Source: Clarkia xantiana subsp. parviflora
Lineage: Eukaryota; Streptophyta; Magnoliopsida; Myrtales; Onagraceae
Assembly (NCBI GenBank): GCA_036873135.1
Contig: JAPTYO010000007.1
Location: 11,018,763 to 11,082,762, forward strand
Length of the DNA stretch: 64,000 bases
Direction of reading: 5' to 3'
The notes below the pieces were generated by a model, which was not told where the DNA came from, made no database searches, and saw only the letters and a program-made list of their open reading frames with translations. The translations under genes and the position numbers were made by a program. Position 1 is the stretch's first letter. Each line of letters begins with the position of its first letter. Shown here piece after piece: positions 13,139 through 25,580 of this stretch.

Positions 13139-14126
13139 TAGGGCTGGGCATGGTTCGGTTCTGGGCCAAACCGGTTCAGAACCGAACCGGAATCGGATTT
13201 AAGGTTCAGCCGGTTTTCTATACCTGGCATGAACCGAACCGGTTTCACGGCTCCAGAACCAAACCATGACAGAACCGGTTCTGAACCTTTTTTTTTTTGC
13301 TTCAAATCTTTTTTTATTTAAAGTTCTAATTATGCACCGAATTCGATAATAGACGAACAATTCATAAACTTTCAAAATATAAAGATAACCAATCACTTCA
13401 ACATAGATAGTATCGAAATCTAAATTCCAAACAATCTGATAATATAAGTTGAAATATTTAAAGCATAAATCTTGAGACTTCCACCGGTTCTCGAGAGGCG
13501 ACATGCGTAGCTCAAACGTCAATAGTGCAACAAATCTATGAATGAAAAATAAATAAAAAGAGTTAGTATATGAAGTAAGTTAATCATGAAGTAAGTTAAT
13601 CTGTTGAACCGAACTGAGCCCTCGACGAACCCAAAATAAAAAATTCATCAAAAAATCGTTGTTGGTGATCCGAGCGAGGAAGGCATTATTAAATTGTATC
13701 AGTTGAAAGAAACAGATCGATTCAAACTCATTTAACGAAATCTTACAAAAACAATAAACGCTATAGGAAGTTAGAATTTAGGAACTCACTGTATCAAATT
13801 GGACTGGGCAAAACTCGCCGGCAATGTGCTGGACGAAGGATGGAGGTCCGGCGGGAGTGGCAGCGGCAGTTCTTCAGGAGCGGCGATGCAATTTTTTTTT
13901 TTACTGGACTGAGGAACGGATGTAGTTAAGAGCGGCATAGGGTTAATCATTTTTTTTTTTACAACCGGTTCAAAACCGGTTCAGAACCGGTTCTGAACCT
14001 GTTCTGAACCAGTTGAGAACCGCTCCTAATATATATATTAAAAACCAAACCATATACAAACCGGTTCGGCCAGAACCGGTTCTAGCCGGTTCGGTTCAAC
14101 AAAACCGGTTTTTTTGCCCAGCCCTA
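13139..14126. mobile_element. hAT-type non-autonomous transposon, 988 bp, with perfect 8-bp target duplication
   Basis: The ends are TAGGGCTGGGCA and its exact inverse TGCCCAGCCCTA. The 8-bp host duplication CATACCAC flanks both sides (13131-13138 and 14127-14134), as expected for hAT transposition. Subterminal regions are packed with 'aaccggttc' motifs in both orientations, the usual arrangement of hAT transposase-binding repeats. No transposase reading frame is visible, so it is non-autonomous. The perfect terminal repeats and target duplication suggest a fairly recent insertion. It lies within an older repeat related to the one at 18209-18597. Confidence 0.92.
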
Positions 14127-14134
14127 CATACCAC

Positions 14135-14260
14135 TTCTATTTTTTTTATACTTTTGGTACCAACATTTTGCACTTTGTATCATTTTCATACATCCGTTAA
14201 ATTTCCGTCCAAACCAACCGTTAGTTGGTCACGTGCACTGCACGTGACCTCTTAAAAACA
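14135..14260. repeat. Fragment of the hairpin-repeat family seen at 18209-18597
   Basis: 'ttttggtaccaacattttg', 'catccgttaaatttccgtcc' and 'cacgtgcactgcacgtgac' parallel the arm of the element at 18209-18351 (there 'gtttggtactaaacg', 'ttccgttaaagtttcgtcc', 'cacgtttcgtgcacgcgag'). Sequence just left of the hAT element (13091-13130) looks like the rest of the same unit, so the hAT-type element split it. Confidence 0.6.
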
Positions 14261-14599
14261 AAAAAACTCACCTGAATTGACGGAATTGCCCTTACCTTCA
14301 CCATTGATAGAGCTAGAGAGAGGAACCTCTAGCGCAATCTCTGGCGGTCCAGTTTGATTACTCTGATCTTGTTTGATTCTGCGATCTGGTTTTATTGTGG
14401 TTCGGTTTAATTGATGTGGTCTTGTTCATTGATGTGGTCTGGTTTGTTTGCTGAGTTATGATTGATAGTGGACTTGGTTTCTTGGTTTAATTTGGTCAAG
14501 TTCTCTAATTTGGTTGGGTTCTAATACAAGATGAGAACCAATTCAGTGACTACCCTTGCCGAGTCATATTTTTATTTTTTTTTTGCTTTTATCTTCTTC

Positions 14600-16140
14600 G
14601 AATAAATGAGTACTGATTCTGGTGCCACTGATCATATGACCGGTAGTTCCAATATTTTCCGTGATCTTTAGCTACATAAAGCAACGTCTCCTGTAACTAT
14701 AGCTGATGGATCAACTTAGGAGATAGTGTGATCTGGTACTGTTAATCTCGGTTCAACTTTACATTGTCATTTGTACTGCATCTTCTCAAGTTTGCATTCA
14801 ATCTGATCTTTGTGGGTAAACTCACTAGAGAACTCAATTGCTCTGTTACATTTTTCCTGACCACTGCCTTGTTCACGATATTGTAACAAATGAGTCTATT
14901 GCCAAATGAAATCTTTGTAATGATCTCTACATTGTTTATACATGGGTGCCCATACATGTTGTTTGTTCTAGTGTAGGCTCTCCATTGGAGGAACATTGTC
15001 GATTGGAGCATCTTTCTCTGAAGGTATTGAAGAAGTTGTGTCTACAACTACATGATGTCTCTACATTAGGGGTGGCAATTCGTGATATCGTGCGTGTTAT
15101 CGTGCGTGTCAATAGTTGTGTCGTGCTAAACTTACTGAACACGAACACGCACGGTAAGCTTATCGTGCCACGTTTTACAAACACGAACACGGCACGCATA
15201 TTTTCGTGCGTATTCGTGCTATCGTGGTGTATAATAATATACATTTGTACAACTATATACGAGATCTTTAAGCAAAAATCAAAATAATGAAATCATATAT
15301 CAAAAAACTATGAATTGATATGTCAGTATTCATAAGGTAAAAATATAGAGTTTACAAACACTAAAATTTAAACCACTAATTAGAATTTTAAAGGTAATAA
15401 ATAAGATTTGTTCAAAAAATACTTAAGAATTACACTTTAGTACAACTTTATCGTGCTATCATGCGTGTCGTGTTATGATACTCGAACACGACACGGAAGT
15501 TATGTCGTGTTAATCGTGTTCGTGTTATCGTTCTTCCATATGCTAGCACGGACACGCTTTTTTTCGTGCGTGTTCGTGTCGTGCTATCGTGCCGTGTCAC
15601 ACATTGTCGGCCCTACTCTACATTATGTTGTGATCATGCAAGTTTACAAAACATTATCGCACCGGTTTACCTCCGAGGATCGATAAGCGAGTCGAGTCTG
15701 TTTTTGAGTTTGTTCATTATGATGTTTAGGGTCCTTCTCCTGTTGTGGCTAAACCACATTTTAGGTACTTTGCTACGTGGATTTCTCTCGAATGACTTGG
15801 ATATATTTTATGAAAAGTCGATCTAAGGTGTTTACTCATTTTTGTGCATTTTGTGATGAAGTGAATACTCAATTTAATGTTTATGTGCATGCGTTAAGGA
15901 GTGATAATGCCAAAGAGTACTGTTCGTCCACATTTCGGAACTACATGACACAAAATGAAATGATTCACCAGTTTTCTTGCGTTGACACTCCTGCTCAGAA
16001 TGGTGTTGCTACCCGAAAAAACAAACACCTACTTGAGACGGCTCGGGCTTTATTATTTCAAATGAAGGTTCCAAAACCTTTTTGGGCGAATGTTGTATCT
16101 ACGACGTGCTTTATAATTAAGCAATCAGATTTCGAAATTT
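14600..16140 (+). pseudogene. Degraded Ty1/copia pol relic, split by a nested hAT-type element
   Basis: Near 14610-14650 a protease-like stretch ('TDSGATDHMTG') is readable. Near 15777-16120 an integrase stretch is readable with 'MTWIYFMKSRSKVF', 'LRSDNAKEYCSS' and 'PAQNGVATRKNKHLLETARALLF'. Stops and frameshifts lie throughout, and no LTRs or reverse transcriptase are found. It belongs to a different, much older copia group than the 5486-10379 element. A 549-bp element (15067-15615) is inserted in it. Confidence 0.82.
15067..15615. mobile_element. hAT-type non-autonomous element, 549 bp, 8-bp target duplication
   Basis: The ends are TAGGGGTGGCAA and TTGTCGGCCCTA, imperfect inverted repeats (9 of 12 positions). 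The 8-bp duplication CTCTACAT flanks the element at 15059-15066 and 15616-15623. Both subterminal regions contain many 'cgtgtcgtgctatcgtg'-type motifs around an AT-rich core without coding potential. Related copies lie at 1045-1640 (opposite strand, decayed) and 25361-25580 (fragment). Confidence 0.9.
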
Positions 16141-16144
16141 AAAA

Positions 16145-17345
16145 TTGAGTAAATCCTCATTTGAGAAACGAGAGTTCAATTTAACAACAACAACAACAAA
16201 AAAAAATTACTTATTTTCCTTCGACGCAGAATTCAGACATAAGCATCGGCCTCATACCTACCTAAGTCCGCCCTCGCATTCGTGCTCAATTGCCCTCACT
16301 GTCGTCGCTCGTTTGTTGCTCCTGTTCCACTGTTTATTCCTGTAGCATCGTCCGTCGAATTCTTTCTACAATCGGCTGCCTTGTCCAACCCACTTACCAG
16401 ACTTGTTGCTCTCAAATTCGAAACCCAAATTTTGGAATTTGGAACAATTACTCAAATTGAGATAAATTGATAGTAATTTATTCAATTATAAATTTTTCCA
16501 GTGTTTTAATTGCTTATCAGCTTAAATTATTACGATGAAATATGTTAATTTTTGTTGAATTGCTTATTTTTACATAAATGCGATGAAATGTGAATTATTT
16601 AGATAACTGTTAGTTTATAGGTTAACATAATTGTAATTAGATGTGGATTTTAAGTTTGCATTTGTTATAAAGTGAGGATTACTTGATTAATTGTTGGTGA
16701 ATTACTTATATGTTTGAATTTATTGTGATAAAATGTGAGTTAATTAGTAATTAGTTAGATTGTTTAGTTCATAATTTTGTTAAATGATACGTTTTTATAA
16801 TTCCTAGTTAGTGATACATCGACATTTAATAAAAGTTAAAATTTTGTCTTTGCATTTGCAAAAGACATAGTGAATCTATTATGTCATTACGCATGAGAGT
16901 TACATGTAATAAGAGAGTTGTTGAATATGTGATGGTAATTTGACAATAAATTAGACAACAAAAGACATAACATTGCTCCAAATTAAAGAAGAATGTTATT
17001 GAAGCGTGGTGGATAATTAGTTCTTAAGTTGATGTTGAATTTGAATTGAATATGGATAACAACAAAATTATCCAAATTAATAATATAGTCGCAATGAACG
17101 CTGTTTTTTTTTTTTTTTTTTTTTTTGTTGAAAAATGTGGAGACAATCTTATAGAGATCTACGTGATTACAAGAGTCAATATTCAATCTGGACTTAAACT
17201 AGGGATGCAAAGAGATATGTGTATTAAAAGCGATGAAGATGCAGAAGATACAGATGATGGTGAAGAAGAGGATGTTGCCAACCTATTAAACCAATCATGT
17301 ATAAATAAGTCACCACCTTTAAAGTCGGCATATGCCTCCTATAAA
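16145..17345. other. Intergenic DNA, no supportable gene
   Basis: Short open frames exist but none has exon structure or family similarity. A T tract at about 17103-17126 falls inside one of them, arguing against coding. I recognise nothing here. Confidence 0.5.
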
Positions 17346-17351
17346 GAGTAA

Positions 17352-17682
17352 GAGCATCCATAATGCAAGACAAAAATGAAGGACAACTCCTCCATGTGGC
17401 AAGATGGGTTGTCTATTTGCATTGGAGATGGACAAATTTTTTTGTCCAATCCCTCCAAGGAGGGATTCACTCTCTCACATCCCATCATTAATATTGTGAG
17501 AGACTATAGTAGAAAAAGTGTTAATTTTATTATTATTTAAAAGAATATGTAGATCCAAGTTGGTAAACACCATTAAAGCAGTAATAGACAACCTCAAGAC
17601 ACTTTTTTATTTTACTATATATTGATTATGTGACACTTATGTGGCATAAAGTGGAATAGAAGTTGGGGTTGTGCATTGTGGA
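17352..17682. mobile_element. Probable Harbinger/Tourist-type MITE, about 331 bp
   Basis: It starts 'gagcatccataatgca' directly after TAA and ends with the inverse 'tgcattgtggat', next to another TAA. The terminal sequence matches the one at 56797-57321. The right end lacks the last few bases of the terminal repeat, so the boundary is approximate. Confidence 0.55.
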
Positions 17683-18208
17683 TAAATACTTTAAGATTAT
17701 TGCATTTATTGTTAAGATTATCACTCTAAATACTTTATACTGATTTAAGCATAGATAAATTGTAGGGGCAAATCCCATCCTTCCTATAAATGTTAGTTCA
17801 CAGTGGAGCACAACACCCTAAAAAATTGACAACGTGTGACGCTAAAGCTACATATGGATTATACTAAAAATGAAAATAATATAAAAAAGTTTGCTAGTTC
17901 GTATTTGATTGTTTAAAGAGTACTGCTTGAAAAAAAAAAAATTCATGAATAACAGGTTCTTAACAGGTTAGAGTCAAATTCATATCACATGTTTGTACGC
18001 AATTCACCTTTATACTATATGTTTTTTGAGTAATTATTGCATAGCTCCGAAGCAATAGCTGGCTCATTTCTGATACCCCTTCATCAAATAATAATGTGAC
18101 ATGTGGCGGAAATTGGCTAACACATGGCCAAGTGTCATATGTTAATTGGCCAAAGAGGTACCAGCAAAGAGCCAGTTGTTGTCTCGGCGTTATTCAAGAA
18201 TTTCCCAT

Positions 18209-18597
18209 GTTTTTTTTGTGTCAGTTTGGTACTAAACGTTTCTATTTTGTACCGTTTTCATAATTCCGTTAAAGTTTCGTCCATTTTGGCCGTTACAAGT
18301 CACGTTTCGTGCACGCGAGTGGCCCTAAACTTTTGATTTTATTCAATTTAGGGCTATGTCCGACTAGGTCAATTTGGGTTAAGGGTTCGATATTAAACTT
18401 TCAGGATTAAATTATTGAACAAATTAAAAGTTAGGAATGTATTGGAGGGACTAAATTGAATAAAATCAAAAGTTTATGGTCACTCACGTGCACGGCACGT
18501 AAGTTTTAACGACCAAAATTGACGGAATTTTAACGAATGTATGAGAAATGTACAAAATGAAAACAATAAGTACCAAATTGGTAAAAAAAACATATAT
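18209..18597. repeat. Inverted repeat (foldback) upstream of NOL10/Enp2
   Basis: Left arm 18209-18351 and right arm 18451-18597 are reverse complements with mismatches. 'cttttgattttattcaattta' on the left pairs with 'taaattgaataaaatcaaaag' on the right, and 'ggtactaaacg...ccgttaaagtttcgtcc' pairs with its counterpart near 18500-18580. A 99-bp unrelated loop separates the arms. Fragments of the same family flank the hAT-type element at 13139-14126. Confidence 0.8.
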
Positions 18598-18772
18598 AAT
18601 AAACGATGAATCTCGTGCAAACATGCGATATGAAATTGACTTAATCCATTGTACTTTAAAATGTAACGATCCATCAATTTACAATAAAAGTTTGGTATGT
18701 ATATTTACAAAATTGATAAAATTTTGGTACGAATTTGTTAATTATATGTAATATATAATATAATAACAAAAG

Positions 18773-18780
18773 AAACCCTA
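18773..18780 (+). promoter_or_regulatory. Telo-box (AAACCCTA) upstream of NOL10/Enp2
   Basis: AAACCCTA lies about 430 bp before the NOL10/Enp2 start codon and just before a CT-rich stretch that looks like a leader. Telo-boxes are established promoter elements of plant ribosome-biogenesis and translation genes, which fits the gene downstream. Confidence 0.6.
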
Positions 18781-19208
18781 AACTGGACCGCCTCTTAGGC
18801 TCTTACCCTCTCCTCTCCCTCTTTCTGCAGTTTAGCCGCCTTTCTAAATTCTAACTCTTCCCGCGGCGTCACGCACAAACTGACTTGAGTTCTCGCTCTC
18901 GCAGTCGCCGTTTCTCTACCATTTGACTGCTGAGCAAAATTAAAGTCCCCACTTTTTGGTTAAGTCGAAGTTCGAATCTGTAAACACTAATCGTTAGGGT
19001 TCGAAGTCGTACTGACAGTTCGGTTCAAAGAGTTAGCTGTTCCCATATGTAAAAGTGCAAATTTTAGTTCACACCGAGGACAGGACACCCTAGCCGACAA
19101 CGTGCCCTACCGCCGCTTCAGTAGCGGCTGCTAACTTATTTCTTGTATACATACATATATACACAAAGAAGAGACAGTGAAGGTGGAGATAGCAGACGGC
19201 AAGCTAGG

Positions 19209-22200
19209 ATGGCGGTGCAAGGAGGTAAATTGAAGTGCACCCCTACCAATGGAGTGAAGATATACAGTATCGCTTGCGAAGATCAGTCCCTTGCCCCCTG
19301 GCTACCCTCGAAGAAATTGAAGCAGAAGGCAGTCCGCAAAAATACAAGTATGAATTGCTTTCTTTTTCTTGTTACAAGGAATACGATGTGAAAACTATTT
19401 ATGCTTTATCCACGTGCTACTAGAAGTTGTTTTGATGGGTGTTACTGCAGCTTTAGCTAGTAGAGCTCCAAAGAGCTAATGGATAAACTAGAGTTGGAAA
19501 AAAATATATATATATATTTGTGCATAGCTTAAGTTTTTTAGTGTTGGATGTTGATCTAATTTATCATAATAATAATCACTGACCAAACTACTGCTCTCTC
19601 TGATTAGTGATAGGAAGATGAATTTTTCGATAAGCCCATGTGGCAACATCTAGTTCTTTGCTAGAGCTTCAGTTACATCGTTTGCTACCTCTACTCCAAT
19701 GTACAAATTCTATCCGGTTTATAACATTAGGTTTTTCTGTGAGAGCAGATTATTTGGAGTTAGTTCAGGACTTGAGGTTTGAGACAGCAACAACAAAGAT
19801 TAAGGTATCCCCTGATGGAGAGTTTCTTATTGCGTCAGGTAATTTGGTTCTTGCCTTTATTTGTTTCCTTTTGTTGGTTGGCATGTATTGAAAGATTGCC
19901 ATGAAAGTGAGTCATAATGATACATTATTGGCATTTAGGTGTTTACCCTCCTCAAGTTAAAGTATATGAGCTGGGACAGCATGCTCTAAAGTTTGAAAGG
20001 CATTTAGATTCAGAGATCGTAGATTTTGAGGTAAATGACCATCTCCTGTGATTTTCTTATGTACATTCATGGCTAGCACTTTACCTCTTATGAGCTAATA
20101 GAGATTAGTTCCTAATGGCCTCCCTATGACACGCGTAGAAAAAAAGCAGTTGCGACAGTTGACGTGCTTGTGCTTTCTAGTTTTACTAAGAACATTAGAT
20201 TTTCTTTCACCCTTTTTTGTTTATTCATACATTTTTCCTTCAAATGTCATAAATGGCCAAGAGACATAATCCACACTGGAGGACAAAAGAGATGCTAGAA
20301 AGAGTCTTGATTCTAGTAGTCTTTTAGGAATTAGGAACATTCCAAGGACACATGCAAATCAATAATTGATGATATATAAATGTTTTCATGAATATATTTT
20401 ATCTATTTATCAGTATAAAGAATGAGACAATGGGGTAAAAGGATTTTCATGAATTGAAGTTAATGGCACAAGGGACTTTTAGATGAGCTATCATTTCTTC
20501 GAGTTCATTAACCTAGAAGAATTTGATGTTTTTTTTTTTTTAAATTTATCAATACTAGAAATATGTGGTTTCAGGATCAAAAGAACATGGAATTCTTAAT
20601 TGATGTCATTCATTGTTATATGACACTTCATAGTTACCTACCACGAAGCACGGGGAACCTAGCTATATGAATTTTCAATGTTGTGCAGGGTTGACTTAAA
20701 TTTCTAGTTAAATTTTCCAGTGATGCTCTTTACACTTCGGGCCTTAATAACTATGCCAATAGTTGCATCCATTTTTTCTTCTAATTTGTATGCTAGATAG
20801 CCTTTGTGCTTTCATGGATCCCAGTTATTGGGTTTTCTATATAAATACATGTTAACACTATTGTTTTTGTCCTATAGATTTTAGGTGATGATTATTCGAA
20901 GCTGGCATTTCTCTGTGCTGATCGTTCCATCTATTTACATGCAAAATATGGGAAGCACTACAGCTTGAGGATTCCAAGGTATTGAAACATGCAGTTGTAG
21001 TGGGCATTCTTGTCAAAGGCCCAAGTTTGATGTTCAGTGCATTGTCATGATCTATAAGGGTAATATGATGGGTGTAGGAAGTGAGTTATGACTTAGCATA
21101 TAATAGTATAATTTTATGTGCAAGGAGTATATGAGTAGAAAGGAGTGGTGCTAGAAGGTAGTATATCAAAATATGAAATGGTTTACCTTGTATATTTGTC
21201 TGCTTCATTTCTCTTGACATCTCTCACTTCAAACTTTTTCTTATTATTATCTTCTTGCTTCCATTTAATTTCCTCTATTTTACCTATAAGTTTTTATGGA
21301 TATAATCTGCATTTAGATTACAAATACAACATGAATCGGGTTAAATATTCACTTTTTTGGTGTTTTCTTTTGCTTTAGTTTATCGTCTCTTCTAATAATT
21401 CGGTTTTACAATGTGTTCCATTCCAGAAGTTGTCATTTTCCCTGATATAATGAACTCCAGTATATGTTTCTGATGTCCAGGATGGGTAGGGACATGAAAT
21501 ATGATTGCTGGTCTTGTGACTTGCTTTGTGCTGCTTCATCTCCGGATCTGTACAGAATTAATTTAGAACAGGTAATTGATTTTGCCAAGTTTTCAGATTC
21601 TCATTATAAATGGTCACTATCTTTCGGTCATTTTTGACTTTCTGGGTGAAGTTTCAGTAATCATTGGGCACCATCTAGTTCATAAGATAGTGAGTAGTTA
21701 GTATTTTAGTGACATTGTTGTACTATGTCGATCATCTTTTTTCCTCTGCTAATGTTATCATTGAAGAAATGTCTTGTTTGTTTGTTGCATAGTACATACT
21801 TGACTTCCTTTGACTTTTAGGGTCGTTTCCTATCATCTTTAAGCACTCAATCTCCGGCACTGAATGTAGTTGCTCGAAGGTAAGACACTGTACCTTAATA
21901 ACTACTATTCTTCGGATGTGTGCCTGGTTGTTTTGCACACATACTCTTTGAAATCTCATCATGTCTTGGTTTCCTTTTGTATTCATATTATCAGCAAACT
22001 TCACGGGCTAGTTGCTTGTGGTGGTGAAGATGGTGCTGTCGAGTGTTTTGACATGAGAACAAGATCTTCAATTGCCAGAATTAATGGCGTTGCTCCAACT
22101 GGGGATGCTGACCAGGTATACCCCTCGCCCCTTAAGGATGTCAATACTTAACTGGGTCTTACGTCTAGCACGGTTCTCAGCCGAAAATCTGATTTAGTTA

Positions 22201-24865
22201 GGGGTGAAATCCATCCATTTTTTCTGTCATTCTCTTCGTATGGGGTTTCCATTCTCTTACTAGCACTCATTAGAGCACTCGTCATGACATTTTCATGGGA
22301 TTTGCAATTTATTTTATCTCGGTAAACGTGTATCTTAATTATTTTTATACTAAAGAGAGTGCCTCTAAAGTGCCTATTAGATATTCGTTTTTTCTTTTTA
22401 GGAGGTGTCCTTAGGTTCATGGTAAACAGAGTATGTTGATTCCTACTTTTCCTTTTTGATCTGGTGAAGTCACATATATTCTGTCATTATTTCTTTATGT
22501 AATAAGTTATGGTGCCATGTTCGTGGACAAGTATATTGATATGCGAGTTTTTATGTTTGCTGCATCACCATTGTGACATTACCGTTTTATGCTTTCTAAG
22601 AGTAAAAACCTCATATAAGTTCATTGGTCTTATAGGAGGTCACTGCAGTAGAATTCGATGAAGATGGGGGTTTTTTGATGGCTGTGGGGACTAGTAAAGG
22701 AAAGGTACATTATCTCATTCCATCTACTTCAGTTCAGTTGAAGAAAAACAAACATTCGCTATCATCACTATCTCTCTTTTGGTCATTCAGGTCCTGCTGT
22801 ATGATTTGCGTTCTTCACAACCTATACGAATTAAGGATCACATGTGAGGCAACTTCTAATACTACACTTAGTTATTAGACTATTGAATGTTCTTTGATTT
22901 TTTTTTTTTTTTTTTTTAAACCTGGTTTATGTTGTCGCTGAAGTTTCATTTTTTTACCAATAGGTATGGGGGGTCCATATTAGATATCAAGTGGCACCAC
23001 TCCATCAATTCAGAGGGGCCAAAGTTAATCTCCACAGACAACAAGATTGTTAACATTTGGGACCCAGAGTCGGTAAGGTTTCTGTGACTCTAGTGAATAT
23101 TTGTTCTTGAAAGGTTCACCATCGACTCTATGCCCATGTCGGAGTCATTGATACTGTGCATATGTTTCATCATGATGATTGGTTCCATGTTGGGTTAATC
23201 TACCAGGCTAATGTTATGACAAGTATTGAACCATCTGGCGTTGCTCAAGGAAAGATTAATGACATATGTGTGTTCAAGGACAGCGGTTTGATGATGTTGG
23301 CGTTGGACTGCAGTGAAATAACATCTCATTTCTTGCCTGCTCTGGGACCCGCTCCCAAGTGGTGTTCTTACCTCGAAAATTTGACTGTATGGTTCTGCAA
23401 AAATCTCCCTTTTGTCAATTGTTCATTATTGGTTGTGAGTCTGGTTTGATGTATGATTTGTTATTGTAGGAAGAGCTAGAGGAGGCTGGCCAAGTCAATA
23501 TATATGATGGTTTAATATTTTTGACAACGGAAGATCTCGAAAGGTTGAATGCAACTCATCTGATAGGGACGAATCTCCTGAGAGCCTTTGCACATGGTTA
23601 CTTTATGGATTATAGGTTATATGCCAAGGTAATTAATTAATTCAATGTATGCACGGTATTAGCCAATTTTGATAGAGAATGTCGATTTTTTTTGTCTAAT
23701 ATATTATCTCTCAGGCGAAACACGTGGCAGAACCCATATCACGTGAATCTTATATGGAGCAGAGGAAGAAACAGGAGATTGAACAAAAATGGGCTTCTAG
23801 GATTACGGTTAGTTATCTAGTCCGAATTTCTCTTCATAGACACTATGTTATTATATGACAATCATGAGACAAGTTAAGAAAAATGAATATCTTCCCCCTT
23901 AAATGCATGTTTAGGTTACGAAGAAACTACCAAAAGCCAACAGAGGTCTTGCAGCTCGCCTTGAAGCCGAGAAAGCTGTACAGGAGGAGGAAGTCGATGG
24001 TGAGACGAAGAAAAAATCAAAGAAGAAGAAAGTTCTTGAACCTGAGGTTTTCGAAGATGAGAGGTTTGCAGATATGTTTGCCAACAAGGTACAGTACTAT
24101 ATAGGAAGGAAGAATTGTCTCTCTTTTAAAGAACTACTTTTGATGGATGGATATGTGGCAGGACTATGAAATTGATGAGGAATCGCGAGAGTATCTGTCA
24201 TTACATCCCATGGGTTCTCAAAAAGCTGCTTCCTTGGTTGATGAGCATTTTGAGGCTGTTATGGAAGAAAGTGATGTAGAAGATCCGGATGCATCGGGTT
24301 CTGATGATGAAGAAGATGATAGGGCGAAAAAGAAGTCGCGAGCTCCAAGGTAATAAATAATAAGCACTCTTTTTTGTGATCTAAGTTTGTGTGGGATGTG
24401 GAGTTAATAACAGTAGGTGTTTATTATGTGTTAAGATTATACGAAGTGAAGGACGAGAGGCACGCAGAGGCATTCTTCAACTCGGTGTCACTGGCGAAGG
24501 AGAATTCTCTTACAATGGGAGAGAGGGCGGCTTCTATGCAGCAGCGGGTGCAGCGACCGGGGGTTCCGGACGGTGTCAAGGTGGGGCCCGGGGGATCAAG
24601 AGAAGTATCGTTCATATCGAGAAGCAAGGGGAAGTACATGGATGAGAGTGACAGTGATGGAGGAGGAGGCCAACAAAAGAGAAGAGGTGTCCAAGCCTTG
24701 GGGCTCAAGCCTGATAACCACAGGTTTGGCGGCCAAGGAAGAGGCAGAGGAGGAAGAGGCAGAGGAGGAGGTCGAGGTGGAAGAGGAGGAGGAAGAGGTC
24801 ACGGAGGAGGAGGAAGAGGTCGCGGTGGAGGAGGAGGTCGGGGAAGAGGAAGGGGTCGTCATTAA
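19209..24865 (+). CDS. NOL10: Nucleolar protein 10 / Enp2-type WD40 protein (small-subunit processome)
   Basis: Homologue of yeast Enp2 and human NOL10, a nucleolar factor for early 18S rRNA/40S assembly. Sixteen exons: 19209-19347, 19749-19838, 19939-20030, 20878-20978, 21481-21571, 21821-21879, 21995-22115, 22636-22704, 22791-22843, 22964-23072, 23207-23386, 23470-23628, 23715-23807, 23915-24088, 24162-24349, 24436-24865. All are GT-AG and sum to 2148 nt (715 aa). A WD40 propeller spans about residues 50-355 ('[16 protein letters not shown]', 'LGPAPKWCS' are family signatures). A basic coiled region follows, then a NUC153 motif ('DERFADMF', about 498-527), an acidic serine stretch, and a C-terminal Gly-Arg tail (about 670-715) likely to bind RNA. 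The start fits the family N-terminus. Exon 1 is the least conserved part. Confidence 0.93.
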
Positions 24866-25126
24866 ATTGATGTTTTCCTGAATTTTGTCATAATTGGGAA
24901 GAGATATTAAGTTGTGGTGTTTGTTTAAGTATCACCAATTTTTGCCATGTACGTCTACTTTACTTGTAGTGTGTATGACTTGCACGCCATGTGACAATAC
25001 ATGCCGTGTGTTTTATTTACTTTTTGAGGTTTTGCAGTTGTACTTAAGTGACTACAATCTTGACATGCATTAGACATCAGTTCATCATGCAAAAGCTCAC
25101 ATAATTACAAGTGTTCTAATGCTACT

Positions 25127-25130
<4 letters not shown>

Positions 25131-25158
<28 letters not shown>
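25131..25158. repeat. (TA)n microsatellite
   Basis: An uninterrupted TA dinucleotide run of about 28 bp. Confidence 0.95.
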
Positions 25159-25360
25159 AGTTGAACCCCGTTACTTTAGGAAATACAATTCGCGGGTGTG
25201 TTTAAAATAGTTTTGTATAATTTAAAAAATTGTACATCCAATGATTCTTAAATATTGAAAAAATTGTATATATATTTCATACAATGATTCTTAAATATTG
25301 AAAGAAAGTGTATATATATTTCTTCGATATATATTTGTATATTTTTTCATTCATTATATA

Positions 25361-25580
25361 TAGGGCTGTCAATTCGTGCGGGTCGTGCGTGTTCGTGTCG
25401 TGCTAGCTACGTGTCGTGTTCTGGGGGTCAGCCCAAACTAAGCCCAACCCGACCCAACATGAAAAATCAGCATGAAAAACCTAGAATAAGTTGAATAAAA
25501 AATCAAATCTAAAAAATTTTAAACTAAATTTTAAAATTATCGTGATATCGTGTCGTTCTGTGTTTAAAAATATATGAGTG
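25361..25580. repeat. Fragment of hAT-type element family
   Basis: It starts TAGGGCTGTCAA and is followed by 'cgtgcgggtcgtgcgtgttc' and 'gtgtcgtgctag', the same terminal style as 15067-15615. A further 'atcgtgatatcgtgtcg' near 25550 may be the far subterminal region. No matching right terminus or target duplication is found, so it is probably truncated. Confidence 0.6.

Noticed and set aside
17046..17351. 101-codon frame with an acidic C-terminal half
   Set aside because: It runs through a T tract (poly-Phe) and has no homology, splice context or conserved start.
24573..24881. Long alternative-frame ORFs over the 3' end of NOL10/Enp2
   Set aside because: They are poly-Glu or poly-Ser shadows of the Gly-Arg repeat tail in other frames.
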